NCBI RefSeq assembly: GCF_030463535.1
Contig: NC_132880.1
Location: forward strand, 38,225,342 to 38,289,341
DNA length: 64,000 nucleotides
Reading direction: 5' to 3'
Source of the DNA: Salminus brasiliensis
Lineage: Eukaryota; Chordata; Actinopteri; Characiformes; Bryconidae
The stretch's first letter is position 1; each line of letters begins with the position of its first letter. The translations under genes and the position numbers were made by a program. This document shows positions 11,074 through 23,095 of the stretch, one piece after another. The notes under the pieces were generated by a model, which did no database searches, was not told the DNA's origin, and was given only the letters and a program-made list of their open reading frames with translations.

Positions 11074-11937
11074 GGTAAGCCGTCAGTGGGCTTTGGGAAG
11101 GTTAAAGAGAGACCGACCGGCCTGGTGAGAGTTCCAGCTTTAACTAACAGCCCACTTCTGTCTGCTACTCGTACAGTAGCGATAACGCCTTCTTATAGGC
11201 TCTGTGTGTAGTGGCGAACCTGTTTTCTTACGATAAGACCTCAATCGGACACGAATTAGCTTTAGCTAAGTAGCTAGCTGCGTGGCTAATGTTATCGAGC
11301 TGAGTAAGAGAGAGCGATTGGGGGGGGGGGCGGGCTTGTTTGGGGTATATATGCACTGTATATGCACCATTATGCTTCTTACTCGAGTTAAATGGTTATA
11401 TTAAGACCCTGTAAACATATCTAGCCACACTGGTCAAGATTAACCGTGCTAGCTATATGTATAGAAAGCTAGCTAGCTGGCTAAATGCTGCCCCTTAGCT
11501 TTAGCGCTGTTCGCTTGCACGTACAGTCAGCTGCAGACAGAAAGCTAGCTAGCTAATTCATACAGAGCAGATGAAATAAGCTGTAAGCCTGTCTTTTATG
11601 TGTGTGTTTAAACTTTTACTTTAATTAGTACAATAACTGTTAAACATGTCCTGCAGCGGATCACTGTACCCCTACTTGATAGGAAGTCTTGAAGTCTTGT
11701 TGCCACATGTGTTTTTCTACAGGGCACATCTGGATTCCCAAGTAATGTCTAAGTGCAAGTAACATACTGTCTGTCCAGCAGTTCGCAGACATTTGTCTGT
11801 CAAATGTTTCTTCTGAAATCAAGTGCATCGATAGGAACAGCATCTCCTGCTGTGGCAACACTGGCTGTTTAAACTGTGAGGGTTTGATTAGGTCCAGCCC
11901 CAAGAGCACTGTGCCTGAGGTTGGATGAGTTAGCTGG

Positions 11938-12110
11938 CTGTGGATCACACCACCACTCCAACTCGTGCCAAAGGTGCCACGGCTCTACAGTCCAATGCTG
12001 AGGGGCTTTATACCCCTCTAGCTGACGCTTGCTTGACGTTGGGTGTGGTATTCCTGGGTTTATGTGCCTCTCCTGCTCTAGACAGCCCTATTATATTGGC
12101 AAAGCTTTTC
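11938..12110 (+). mobile_element. Relic of family A MITE
   Basis: Matches the middle of the 27443 copy: GGATCACACCACCACTCCAA, GGGGCTTTATACCCCTCTAG and the TATTATATTGGCAAAGC part. Both termini are lost. Confidence 0.7.
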
Positions 12111-12159
12111 TAAGGTGCAAAGGGTGTGTGTGTGTGTGTATTGATATATATCATATGGT

Positions 12160-12450
12160 AAAGGTGCACGTATTTGTCACTGCACAGTGACATACGTGCA
12201 CCTTTACCTTTACTATACACAGCGAAATGTGTCCTCCGCATTTAACGCATCTGTGGTAGTGAACACACACACTAGTGAACTAGGGCCTGTGAGTACACAC
12301 ACACCCAGAGCGGTGGGCAGCCAACTCCAGCGCCCGGGGAGCAGAGAGGGTAAAGGGCCTTGCTCAAGGGCCCAACAGTGGCAGCTTGCCAAGCCCGGGA
12401 ATCAAACCCACAACCTTGTTATCGACAGCCACCCCTGCCCACAATGTGAT
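12160..12450 (+). mobile_element. SINE-like interspersed element (family B)
   Basis: Shares long stretches with 28567-28940: AGTGAACACACACAC, GAGCGGTGG, CAGCCAACTCCAGCGCCC and CCTTGCTCAAGGGC. Ends in a B-box-like GGGAATCAAACCCACAACC. The start is an inverted duplication (GGTGCACGTATTTGTCA / TGACATACGTGCACC). The short ORFs across it come from the repeat. Confidence 0.65.
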
Positions 12451-12543
12451 ACTGAAACCCTTGTTTATAGACCAAATTAGTAATATTGATGCTAGGTTGC
12501 TTCATGCTAATTGTGTGTGTGTGTGTGTATGGTTTACAGAACG

Positions 12544-12966
12544 ATGCCATTCATTGACCCCCACTCAAGGTTTGGCGTTAGCTTGGACCGTTGGCTACTG
12601 ATCCAGAGCGGACCGCAGCCCTTTGGTCAACCCGCACGCTGCCATGCCTTTGAGAAGGAGTGGATAGAGTGCGCAGATGGCATTGGACAAATTCGAGCTA
12701 AAAAGGAATGCAGTCTGGAGTATGAAGATTTCTTTGAATGCATGCATCGTCAAAAGACGGTAATGAAACGTTGGGAGAATTCAGTCTATGACTGAACGTT
12801 GTCTTGCCAACCTTCAGTAGATTGTGCCACAGTTCCTAACGTTACAATGTTTTCTCCCCAGTTCATGCGATTGGCAGCGATTCAGAAGCAGAGGGACAAG
12901 TTGATCAAAGAGAAGTCCTACACGCCTCCCCCACATCACATTGGCAATAAAGAACCTCAGGCATGA
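12544..12966 (+). CDS. ndufs5: NDUFS5, accessory subunit of mitochondrial complex I
   Basis: Small nuclear-encoded subunit of NADH:ubiquinone oxidoreductase, on the intermembrane-space side of the membrane arm. Two coding exons: ATG at 12544 to 12759 (GTAATG donor) and 12862 (CCCCAG acceptor) to the TGA at 12964-12966; joined they give 106 residues, the usual family length. Seen: start [11 protein letters not shown], then a twin CX9C arrangement typical of oxidatively folded intermembrane-space proteins (C in [12 protein letters not shown] and in [14 protein letters not shown]), and the C-terminal [20 protein letters not shown] stretch that is highly conserved. No cleavable presequence, as expected for the CHCH fold. 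The acceptor at 12539 lies 4 nt before the start codon. Confidence 0.97.
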
Positions 12967-13110
12967 ACCCTGAAAAGGGAGCACAGCCCTCACTCAGTTC
13001 TCTGCCAGACACAGTTACATAGTCAGTGTGGTTATTCTCTTTCGCTTATAATAGTTATTATTGTGTATCTTTGATTTAAAAGTTAAATAAATACTATTGA
13101 TCTCTAACAC
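12967..13110 (+). terminator. ndufs5: ndufs5 3' UTR and poly(A) signal
   Basis: Short 3' UTR of about 140 bp with AATAAA at 13086-13091. T-rich and G-rich tracts follow (13141-13161). Confidence 0.8.
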
Positions 13111-14624
13111 TCTCCATTTTATTAACTATTTTCTTGCATCTTTTTTTTTTGGGGGGGGGGGTGTTTATGTTCACAGGTGAATGTTATAAAAAGCACATGA
13201 TGCATACACACCTCATCCCTGTTTGTTTTTTGTGCTTTCTGTCTTTTTGGACTGGAACATTCTGGCTTGAAGTGTGGGGTATATTAAGTCCTGTTAATTA
13301 ACCTCAAGTAGGAAACCATCACACTGTGGGAACTGGTGAACACTCTCAAGGGACAGTTAACCTAATGAAAGCCAAACACAACTGCATCAGTCCTTGACCC
13401 TCCAATTTGATTAACAGATGTCCTGCATGCTGAGACTGTTCAGTGCTTTTGCGTTCACTAGGTGGTGCTAAGAAACCACCAATTGCCTGCAATGTCTAGG
13501 CTGCTCATAAGGGAAAATGTACCTATTCTTTGTATCACTGGCTGTGGTTTCTTATATATTTCTTATATATTCTTACACTGCTACCGCATAGAGGCACAAT
13601 TATATGCATTTATATGATTGGGCCTAATGTAACTGCATTTTATTCAGGTCATGGATAAAACTAGGAACAGTGGGACAGATGGATCATGGATTGTGGACCA
13701 TCCCCAGAGCCCAGTACTGTTGAGAGGAAGCCCTGTGTATGTGTGTTTGCCTGGTCTTATATGGTGCAGCTTCTCTATCTGGGCCACATGAGTGCTGTTC
13801 AAGGCCTGAGATACAGAGCGACCGGTTCTTATCTGAGCTCTTTTTTTTTTTAATACATCTTGAAGAAAAAAAAAACCAACACTTAAGCGGATATGTTGTC
13901 CTGCACTGTCTGATTAGACCAGAACACTGTGTTCAGTTCATCCTTGACTTTCACCGACAGTCACAGTTCATTGGTGATGGTGTATGTCTAACAACATAAC
14001 TGCAGAAGGGCTGGAGTTCAGGTGGCTTCTCCTTTGTGATAGATAGCCAGACCCCCCCCCCCTCTGATATGTGGAGCTGGGTATTACAGATGACGGGGTT
14101 AAAGGAGAGGTGGCGAGGGGGCGGAGGGTTGTGCAGACATGTAGACACGTGAAGGTAGGGCTGGAATTTATAGGACGTTAGATTAGCGAGGAAGGTTTTC
14201 AGGCATCTTCCTCCAAGATTACGTTATTTCATAACTCCACTTATCTTTCTGTTATCATTATCTTGGTGTCAGCTCGTACAATATATTGTATAGTATTATT
14301 AACTCAAGCCAGATTTTAAAGAGGAAACCCTGACATTGCCCTTCAAAAAGGGTTGGCCCATCTCAAAAAGACAGCTATGAGCTTTTAAAAGAGCAACTGA
14401 GCTGTGTCAGAAGAGGTAGATGTGGGAAGATTGTTTAAGACCACTTTTGTTTTGTGACATGGTGCATGATCATGCAGGAAGTAGCCATTAGAAGGTGGTT
14501 CTTGGAATGTGTGGTTATGAAGGGCTGCATGGTCAGCAACAATGCTCTAATAGGCTGTACTAAAAAGCCCAAAGTGTTCCAGGAAATGATTCCCTACATC
14601 ATCACTGTCCGTCAGATCCTGCTA

Positions 14625-15122
14625 TGTCTTCAACTGTTGAGTTTTGGTGAGCCTGTGCCCACTGCAGCCTCAGCTTTCTGTTCTTGGCAGACAGGTATGG
14701 AAGCTGACATGGTCTTCTGTCACTGTAGTCCATTTGCCTCGGGTTTGATGTGTTCTGTGATGCTCTTCTACTCACCACAATTGTACACAGTGGTTATGTA
14801 AGTTTACCAAAGCATGTTTGAGAGTCGGAACTAGTCTGCCCATTCTCCACTGATCTCTCAGCAACAGGGCCTTTCCGTCTGCATAGCTGACACTCACTGG
14901 ATATTTTCTTACATCATTCTATATAATCTTTAGGGACTGTTGTGCTGAAAATACCAGGAGATCAATGCTCTAACCAGACTGTCTGGCAATCAACAATCCC
15001 ACTATTCTCACAATCACTGAGGTCCCATTTTTGGGGACTTTCTGTTGGTCTCTAGCTGCTAGACTGTATATGCATGATTGTATGCACTGCACTGCTGCCA
15101 TATGATTGGATAATTAGATTAG
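14625..15122 (-). pseudogene. Tc1-like transposon relic (lineage 1)
   Basis: The reverse strand carries the 5' half of the same Tc1-like element as 35511-36378: shared pieces include TTTTGGTGAGCCTGTGCCCA, CTGTTCTTGGCAGACAGG, CACAATTGTACACAGTGGTTAT and the AGGAGATCAATGCTC region. Many stops and indels; the catalytic half is missing. Confidence 0.75.
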
Positions 15123-15727
15123 TTTCAGGTGTTTCTGTGAAATGCAGAAAAAAATCTATTTTTATCAGATATTTTAGACAATTATTGGTATTACTAGTAT
15201 GTTTCTTCTTCGTCATAATTTTATTTTTTTTTTACAAGAGAAAAATAAGACCTAGGACACTGATCTGCCATCATAAGACGGACCACCTCAACAAAATACC
15301 CCAAACAAGCCTGCAACCTCGAAAAATTAGGTCAGACTTTTTAGGCAGTCCTACTGTACGTTTGCTGTAGCTGTAAAATTGTGTATAAAAGTTTAGAAGT
15401 CCCTAATAAAGGTCCCTACGATGGTGCTACATGTTGTGAGCGCTGCACAGCTCTAGGCTGGTGTATTCTAGTCCTCGTGTCCATGTGTGCGAATCCTTTG
15501 TGTGCCCTGGATTTCTCTCACCTCCTGAAAACACATGGTAGGTGGCTATTGGTAACTGGCTATGTTAAATAAGCCCCTAGGTATGAGTGTTTGAGTGAAT
15601 GGGTGTGTGTGACACCCTGCCCAGGGGGTATTCCGGGTATCCCTGGACCCATTGCAACCCAAGAAGCAGTTAAGAAGATGAATGAGAAGGCAAATATCTG
15701 GACCAGACTGCCAGCTTTTTTGTTTCT

Positions 15728-15730
<3 letters not shown>

Positions 15731-15770
<40 letters not shown>
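15731..15770. repeat. (TG)n microsatellite
   Basis: Twenty uninterrupted dinucleotides. Confidence 0.95.
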
Positions 15771-15771
<1 letters not shown>

Positions 15772-16208
15772 ATCATGGATTTTTGGGGGATGTAGTTGCG
15801 GGAGGTTTGAGATTAGGGTGGGGAAGGGATGTCAGAGTGAAAAAAGGGCAGAAATGATTAAGTTAATGTATGGGATGTAGGCCAGATCATGAACCCCAGC
15901 AGAAAGTAAATCATGACCTAAACCCAGAGGCCTGGCTCAGCGTTTGGCTCCACCTAAACCGAGTGGGAGCAGTACAATCACGCCTTTTGGCTCTAAGCCC
16001 TGTCAGTGTTGGACCGGACACGGGGATGTGAACACACCAGCCTCCAGACTCACTGTGTCCTGTGATTCCTCTTCTGTCACCAGCTCGCTTCCTCAGCTCG
16101 TTAAGGTGTCTGTGTCTGCATATGTGTGTGTGAATGGAGAGTGGGAGAAGGAGGAGGAGGAGCAGGAGAGAGAAAACGAACGTGAGGAAGAGGAGGGGGC
16201 TTCAGAGT

Positions 16209-16209
<1 letters not shown>

Positions 16210-16245
<36 letters not shown>

Positions 16246-16276
16246 TAAGAGAGGAGAGAGAGAGAGAGAGAGAGAG
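16210..16276. repeat. (TG)n followed by (GA)n microsatellite
   Basis: TG run at 16210-16242, short spacer, then GA run to about 16276. Just upstream of the proposed macf1 untranslated exon. ORFs across it on both strands are low-complexity artefacts. Confidence 0.9.
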
Positions 16277-16299
16277 GGGAAAAAAAGGAGGGCTATGAA

Positions 16300-16437
16300 A
16301 GGAGGGGAGTAGCCATAGCCAGCCGTTAGCAGGCCCACGGTACCCTGCTCTTCTCTCTGCCGGCTCGGTAGCCCTTCCAGGCCGTAGCTGATCGCCGCCG
16401 GACCCGCTGTCCCCGCTGTCCCTCTCCTCCGTATCCG
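16300..16437 (+). promoter_or_regulatory. macf1: Probable untranslated exon 1 and promoter of macf1
   Basis: A GC- and CpG-rich stretch starts near 16330 and contains no long ATG frame; it ends at a strong donor ATCCG|GTAAGA (16437/16438). The coding exon at 21145 has an acceptor (CTCTTTCAG, ending 21131) 13 nt before its ATG, so an upstream non-coding exon is required. The region continues CpG-rich to about 16720, as a promoter island would. The pairing is inferred. Confidence 0.5.
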
Positions 16438-16960
16438 GTAAGAAGCTCCAAACGTGGGTCAGACCCGCAGATCCTCCGCATGCCTGCAGCTGCCCGCCGC
16501 TGCCTTCTCTCCCCTCTCTCCTTCTGTCCGGTTTTCTCGTGCGAGTCAGTGCCATTATGGCAGTAATTTGGACCGATGCTATTCGGTTATAGCGGCGGCC
16601 GGAAATTAAGCTCCGCGACCACCTCTCTGATGAGCGGGGGGGGCGGGGGTTATACACCCGTATTACATTCAGCGGGAGCCGAGCCTTTTCTCTGCGAGCT
16701 CCAGACAGCATCTTGGCCGTCATGAGGAACACGTTGGTCGGGCTGTTTGGACAAAGGCTGCCTCAGTGCGTGCTCACACACTCCTCTCTCACGCTTCTAG
16801 CACACAGCCAGACGAGCTGCTCTCAGCTCCACGCTCAGCTACCGGGGCCACTGCAACAGCAGGTCAAGTGAGACCTGCAAAGATCTGTCCACGGGCTTTC
16901 CGATGGAGACGACTGCTGCCTGGACTGGAAAGGCAGAGCTGGTAGTAACAGGGGAACCAC

Positions 16961-17002
16961 ACTCCATCTGCAGCTCCATCTGCAGCTCCATCTGCAGCTC
17001 CA
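16961..17002. repeat. 12-bp tandem repeat
   Basis: Three and a half copies of CTCCATCTGCAG. Inside an 85-codon ORF they read as repeated SICS. Confidence 0.9.
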
Positions 17003-20000
17003 TATCTGATAACCCGGGTCATTCCACGCCCTGGAATCTCAAAGACAAATTATACAGAAGCTTCAGCAGAAGAATTGGGCAGTGCAGGGAGGGAGGCCAG
17101 CTGCTGAGTTTCAGGTGGTTGGGAGAGGAACCCCATCCTGCTCTGTGTATATATATGTAGCACACCTTGCATAACAACTGCAGCCTGTGGCTGACTTTTC
17201 GGTCATTTCAGTCCGAATGAGACATCATTGCATGCTGAAATCCAGTCTGTCTGACAGCTGTGGGGGTGGAGGAGTGTTTTTGCCTGATGTCCACTTGCTA
17301 CGTCATGTCTTGCCCATCACCTATACCCACATGTCATCTGTATCATGTCATACGTACCATATCAATATCATAACAGCTTCAAAATAAGTGTGATGCTCCA
17401 TTAACTGCAATACGGAGAATATCTCATTGCCACTCCAGGACCAGAATGCTGCTGTTGCAAAATACATACTGCTATATGTGTAACTTTGGTGGGGCAAGCA
17501 CAAGACCGAGAGAACTGTGCAACACTGTGATATTGTATTCAATATGTATGTAATGCTGACATATTTCTTGTAATATTACTGCTTGTGCGTGGTTTTGTAT
17601 GCTTAAGCTTATCAGCAAATGCATGTGTCCATGGGGGGACGGTGGGGGTTGTTGGCCTAGTAGCAAAAAAATAGTGATCCCGTTTACACCTGGCCAGACT
17701 GAAATCCCACTACTGTGCGGGACTGAATATGCAAATTTGTTCAATGTGCATTACTGGTATTACTGGTGTTTCGATTGTACTAGAGTAGTTTTGGTTGGTG
17801 AATGTTTTTACACTGTTACAACATGGCCATCATCATCATCTAAATGAACCTAATACAGGTTTCATTTGGGATTAGTCCTGAATTATTGTATAGTTATGAT
17901 TTATTGTAGAGCAGTGTGTAAAATATTGGATGAAAATCAGTATAAGTGTAAGTTCAGGGACATGCTCCTCTGACTTTTTTTTAGATCTTAGGCTAGATTT
18001 GGGGGCTGTAGTGTGGTTTATTATCAGCATATTCTTCAGTAGGGAGATATCATGCTAAAGTATTGGACTAAAATGTGATAGACAAAGGAATTAAATGACG
18101 TCAAGTAATTTCTATGGGGGATAGTCATAGAAAATGACTAATGATGATAATATTTTGGTGTGTTTTACGGTCGACCATATAAAGCTCTGGGTTTCATGGG
18201 AATATGGTCATTTTTGTTCACCTAGATTTACATATAAATTGCTCTATATTGGCTATGGCCTAAGGATGTTGGTCCTCCCCCACTTACCAGAACAAATCTG
18301 CACCCCCCGGTCTTAGTTTTCCATAGTGTTTTTAAATGCGGCACCACTGGTCACATCTTATCAAACCAGAGCAAAACTAAATATCACATGTATATGTATT
18401 GTGTATTGTGAAACTGTACTCCCTAGTGTACCTTAGTGTTTAGTATGCATCAGCGTAGGATATCCAGCACTATCGAACCAGCTTGTGAAGTAAATTATAT
18501 TGTGAGTGTAGTAAATCAGATTGGGATCTCCATTATACTCAGATTAAATGCTATTCATTTAGCCAGCTCTAATCCTTAAATGGCAGCACTGCTTTGATTG
18601 ATGCAAGTCCATTACTCAGTGTATTCATGGGGGTCCCCTCCCCACTCGTTTCCAGAGTGTACTAGCATTGAAGGAATGTGTTGTTTGGTCAGAGTGCTTG
18701 TGTTAGCTGAGGCCTCTCTCCATATGGCCCTTTCGAGAGATGAACGCCCGTTAGTGCGTTTACTTGCAGGCTGTGCGAGTGTCATTCTGAGACTGTGACT
18801 GTGAATGTCATCAACCTCAGTTCTATATCCTCGTCATATTCTTTGCCAGTGGGCTAGTGGAGCTATGGGCTAGTGGTATGTTGTTTTGCACTATGCTTTG
18901 GCAGTGCCTGTGGGAAGCCCACTGCTTTGTGGAAATGCTGAGCCAATTGCATTGAGACTTTAAATCAACAGAACGGCCCTCTGTCAGCACACTGTGTGTC
19001 TGCAACTGCCATGAGCTGTCGGGGTACGTGGCGAGACTTAAATGATTGGATCATGAATTTTTTTGACCCGTATTTCCAAAAAAGCTGTATTTTTTTCTCT
19101 AACTCATTGTGGCACAGCAGCGTAATGAGACGTGTGGCTTTGAACGGTGCCTATTTATAAATGCTGGCTGCCACAGAAGTAAAACACAGGCAGCAAACAG
19201 CAGGGCGGCACAGGGTTCCAGAAACAGCCTCAGAGCTTTCCCTGAACTGTCTTGCTCCAAGTAAACAGGGATCACGTAATTGGACATATACAGGAAATAC
19301 TTCCTCATGCTACAGGACATAGATAGCCAACTGCTCATTGATCCAATAATATAACTTTCCTGCATGGTGGTCAATAGTCACTGAAGAAGAAGTCACTCTA
19401 GGACAGAAAGTTAAGTTGACTTATGAAAGTTATCTTAGAAGAGCTGCAGGTAACAAGCTGTGACCTGTTGTCACATATTATTAAACACATCATCGGATGT
19501 CCTGAAAGGCTTCATCTCCATCTGCTACCATCAGAGGTATTGATCTTTCAGCTCATGTGGACACTGGAGATGGACAGGTAACTAGTGGGGCTCCCACGGG
19601 CCCTATTCCTTCCAGCTGATCACAGAGGAAGGCGGCTCACTTCTATGAGCCAGCCAGCAAGAATGCCCATTATTGATCTGGACCCGAGCTTAAATGAATA
19701 GTATTGTGACGAGGCTCTTCGACCCCTTTCCTTTTTCTCTCCATCATCATCATTCCATGAGTCACTGGTGATTGCTTGATCTCCTTTTGCATCATCTTCT
19801 CTGTAAATTTCACTGCAAACTGAGCATTACCAGTGTATGTCACTCCATACAAGATGATTAGCCCCTTTTGACAGAGGGGTAAATTATTGGGTGGAATATT
19901 TCAGACTAAACCAGCCTCTGACCCTCTGCTGCCAAGCCCAGGCTTTTTTTCTCATCAGTTTTTAAAAGTAATTACATGCTTTTTTTGGTAAATATTATTA

Positions 20001-20194
20001 ATCCAATTTGTGTGATGGGGTGGTTGTTTTATGCTTGATGGAAAAACAACAAATTGTTAATGTTCCTTCATCATGTCACTTAATGTACAAAGCAACTTAA
20101 TGTGGAAAGCAAAACTGAAAAGCACTAATAAATTAAATTAGTTACATTTAACATAAAATATACATAACATTAAGGTTATATGTTGTTGTATATC

Positions 20195-20315
20195 CCTGCT
20201 GTCCCTCCCTGGACAGCAGAGACAGCAGGATAAACTGGTTTGTATTTAATAACCTTGATTTCTGGAAGAAACAATGAATGAGCAGGTGTCCTAATACTTT
20301 TGTGCTCTATGTAGT
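20195..20315 (-). mobile_element. Relic of family A MITE
   Basis: Right-hand part only, ending GGTGTCCTAATACTTTTGTG then CTCTATGTAGTG, preceded by the GGACAGCAGAGACAGCAGGA stretch shared with the other copies. Confidence 0.75.
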
Positions 20316-21144
20316 GTGTGTGTTTGTATATAGTGTTAATCCGGAAACAGATATACATTTGAACATGCCAGAGAGTTTAAAGTTTAAAGATTCATATTCA
20401 GTTTTAACATGTGAGATGAAACTTTCTACATGTAGGATGCCTGCAAACAAAATCATACAACATGTTAATGACCTGAATTGTGAATTAGTATAGTGGCTGC
20501 AGAATATAAGCAGATTTCATTGAATGTTAAATGGACTCTTCTATAGCACTCTTCTCATGAACTGAGTTGCAAAAACAACCCAGGCCAAATTCTGTGGCAG
20601 ACGGCATGATATCATTTGCGGTAATGTGTGCTGCATACCAAATAATTCAATAAAGCTTCTCTGACGATTGACCCACGATAAAAGAGAATGACCACATTTT
20701 TCTTGGGTCATTCGCTGGCGCCACCTACTTGTTTTAGCCGTATGATGTGCATTATCCTGTGCTGTGCTCCTTTTGGTGGGTTTTTGTACAGGCTTTGTTG
20801 CAGTGGTCACATCACATTCGGAGCCTTTCTAATCACACCCATTTGTCTGTGGTGGCAAAAGCCATAGAGTGCATGAGTGCATAAGTGTATGTTGCCTCTT
20901 GACAGAGCTGACAGCCTGTTTGTGTTACCCACAGGCTCTATTAGAGTGAGTTTAGTAATCAAGGATGACTTGACATGAGTTACTAGTGTCCATGTATAAT
21001 TTAAATCTGCAGGATTACTCCACAGATGATGAATTATACAGAGCCAAAGTGTCTTTTTTTACCCTGACCTTATTTCTACCACCTCCCTCCTGCTGGTTCT
21101 CCACCAACTCTGTTCTCATGGTCTCTTTCAGGCTCCCCGGTGAC

Positions 21145-21367
21145 ATGTCTTCCTCTGATGAGGAGAGCCTGAGCGAGCGCTCGTGTATGAGCGAGCGTTC
21201 CTTCCGTAGCGAGCGATCAGGGGGCTCCCTGTCTCCGTGCCCTCACGCCGCCACTGGGCCTAAAGGGGACACCCTACCCTGGAACCTGTCCAGACACGAG
21301 AGACGCAAGCGAAAGAGCCAGGACTCTGTGCTGGACCCTGCTGAGAGAGCTGTGGTGCGAGTGGCAG
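21145..21367 (+). CDS. macf1: MACF1 alternative first coding exon (MSSSDEE type)
   Basis: N-terminus of microtubule-actin cross-linking factor 1, a spectraplakin that joins actin to microtubules. ATG at 21145; donor GCAG|GTAGGA at 21367/21368; 74 codons plus one base. Seen: MSSSDEESLSERS, repeated SERS units, then GDTLPWNL and KRKSQDSVLDPAERAVVRVA, which matches the known MACF1 start almost residue for residue. The leftover G would complete the Asp codon of the next exon (DERDRVQKKTFTKW, the start of the CH1 domain in the family), outside this window. The acceptor CTCTTTCAG ends at 21131, so the transcript begins further upstream. The Ser/Arg-rich repeats are probably disordered. Teleosts may have two macf1 copies; I cannot tell which this is. 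Confidence 0.95.
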
Positions 21368-22854
21368 GTAGGAGCTGGCTGGGGATCTGTCTGTTTGGGA
21401 CACATGGGAAAGATTTCGAGAGCGCTGGGTTTAGAGGTTAATTCAAGAGTGGGTTGAGGAGACATCATAGGACTGGAATTAGAGAGGTTACACAAAGAAG
21501 ACCTCAGCACTCATCCAGTTATTCAGATCATGTGTTTAGGGGCTAAACAGAGAGAAGGACAAAGGCCTTTGATTCGGCATGTCCTAGAACAAGGCCAGGA
21601 GCAAACTACGTTTACTACAAATTATGATTTGATAATAGGGAATAGTACTGTTCTTGTTTATCCATTAGCTGAAATGTGATATAATGACATAAACTATGAT
21701 CTGAAAACTGAGATGATTGGGCTCTGGGGGAAGAGCTTCTGAAGATGAGAGGCCTGAGAAGAAAGAGAGGGGAGCTGAACTGCTTTCTGATGCTAATTTC
21801 TAGTCTGCTTCATATGAAGATAGCATATGAAGGGTATCAGTATTGGGCTGATATTTACATTTACAGCATTTAGCAGACGCTCTTATCCAGAACGACTTTT
21901 AAAAGTGCTTCGCTATTTACTCAGGAATAACCTTGGCTAGTTTGAATAGACTAAAATAGAGACAAAAAAGATACTTCTAAGCTTGATATCCACAGAAAAG
22001 CCTGCATTACAAATTGGAGGTGAAAAAAGAATGAATCTGATCGAATCCTGTAAGACGTCTAGCTTGAAACAGTCATGTTGTTAGCTGTGTAATTCTTCCT
22101 GTGGGGGAGCAGATGGTTTGAGAAGTCTGAGCCTGATAGTTTAATTACTTCAAGTGCTTCAATCTTAAATAGCCTTTTTTCAAGCTTTCAAGCTTCACTC
22201 TTGATATAGGTAAATAAAGGTGCTGCAAATAATTATATGAGAAATGCCATAGAAAACACCACTTTGGCTCCATAAACAGCCATGTATTACCACAATTGTA
22301 ATAGAGGTGTGTGAGGCGAAGAGCCTTTACATCAAGTAAAGTCTTTATAACCCTTTAAAGGGTTCACACACACACATATCTCTATGACAAATATCGACCT
22401 TTATAAATATAAATATTTTATACCTTTATAAAACCAAAAGTGGTTCTTCTATGGCACTGAAGTACAAAATGGCGTTTGGCCACTACGCACCAAAGCTCTG
22501 GAACACAATAGAAATTCATCAGGCATTTTATAGAACTGGTGGAGCTCTGATTCTCTATTCTCTGGTAACAGAAGCTTGTAATAACACTTTCGGCCTTCCG
22601 GAAAGGGGTTTAAGGGGTTAACCCACCTGTTCATAGCTTCCCATAGAACTTAACAATGCTTCCGACACCAGTTCACAAACACCTGTGCTGGCCAACATCG
22701 CTTTTAAGAGTGATGAAGGAGGAGAGCGCCATCTATCCACCTGGAGAATGAGGCCAGTTGTGTTCTCTCGAACTCCAGCTACCAAAGGCTCGGGATTCAA
22801 ACACGTGACCCCCCCCATACCATAGTGCCAGTGCATTAGACTGCAACAAGTCAA

Positions 22855-23095
22855 GTCAAGTCAGATTTATTTGAATAGCTTTTTACAACTGTTGTCGTCA
22901 CAAAGCAGCTTTACATAATTAGTCATTAATAAAAGACAGAGACAAAGAAGAAAAAAGTAACATGAAGGATCAAAGACCCCCCGTGAGCAAGCCAACGGCG
23001 ACAGTGGCAAGGAAAAACTCCCTCAGGAAGAAACCTTGGAAGGAACCAAGACTCACAAGGGGGACCCATCCTCCTCTGGTCAGAACTATTTAAAC
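22855..23095. repeat. Fish interspersed repeat
   Basis: Begins with tandem AAGTC pentamers and contains TTTATTTGAATAGC, AAAGCAGCTTTACA and GGCAAGGAAAAACTCCCTCA then GGAAGAAACCTTGGAAGGAAC, a pattern found in very many copies in fish genomes. Non-coding. Confidence 0.65.

Larger units (their letters stand above)
11074..12539. other. Probable first intron of ndufs5
   Basis: Holds GCTAGCTA-rich sequence near 11260-11560, a G-run at 11322-11331, a family A MITE relic (11938-12110) and a SINE-like element (12160-12450). A TG repeat (12512-12528) sits just before the acceptor TTTACAG, serving as an unusual UG-rich tract in place of a long pyrimidine run. Confidence 0.55.
13111..16290. other. Intergenic region between ndufs5 and macf1
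   Basis: Holds a Tc1 relic (14625-15122), microsatellites (15731-15770, 16210-16276) and a weak CTCF-like core (CACTAGGTGGTGCT at about 13457). No gene recognised. The last 150 bp are purine-rich with GGAGGA and GAGA runs. Confidence 0.65.
16438..21131. other. Probable macf1 intron
   Basis: Holds an 85-codon ORF with a 12-bp tandem repeat (16903-17160), a family A relic (20195-20315) and a CTCF-like motif on the minus strand (20718-20731, CAAGTAGGTGGCGC). Otherwise AT-rich single-copy-looking sequence in which I see nothing. Confidence 0.55.
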
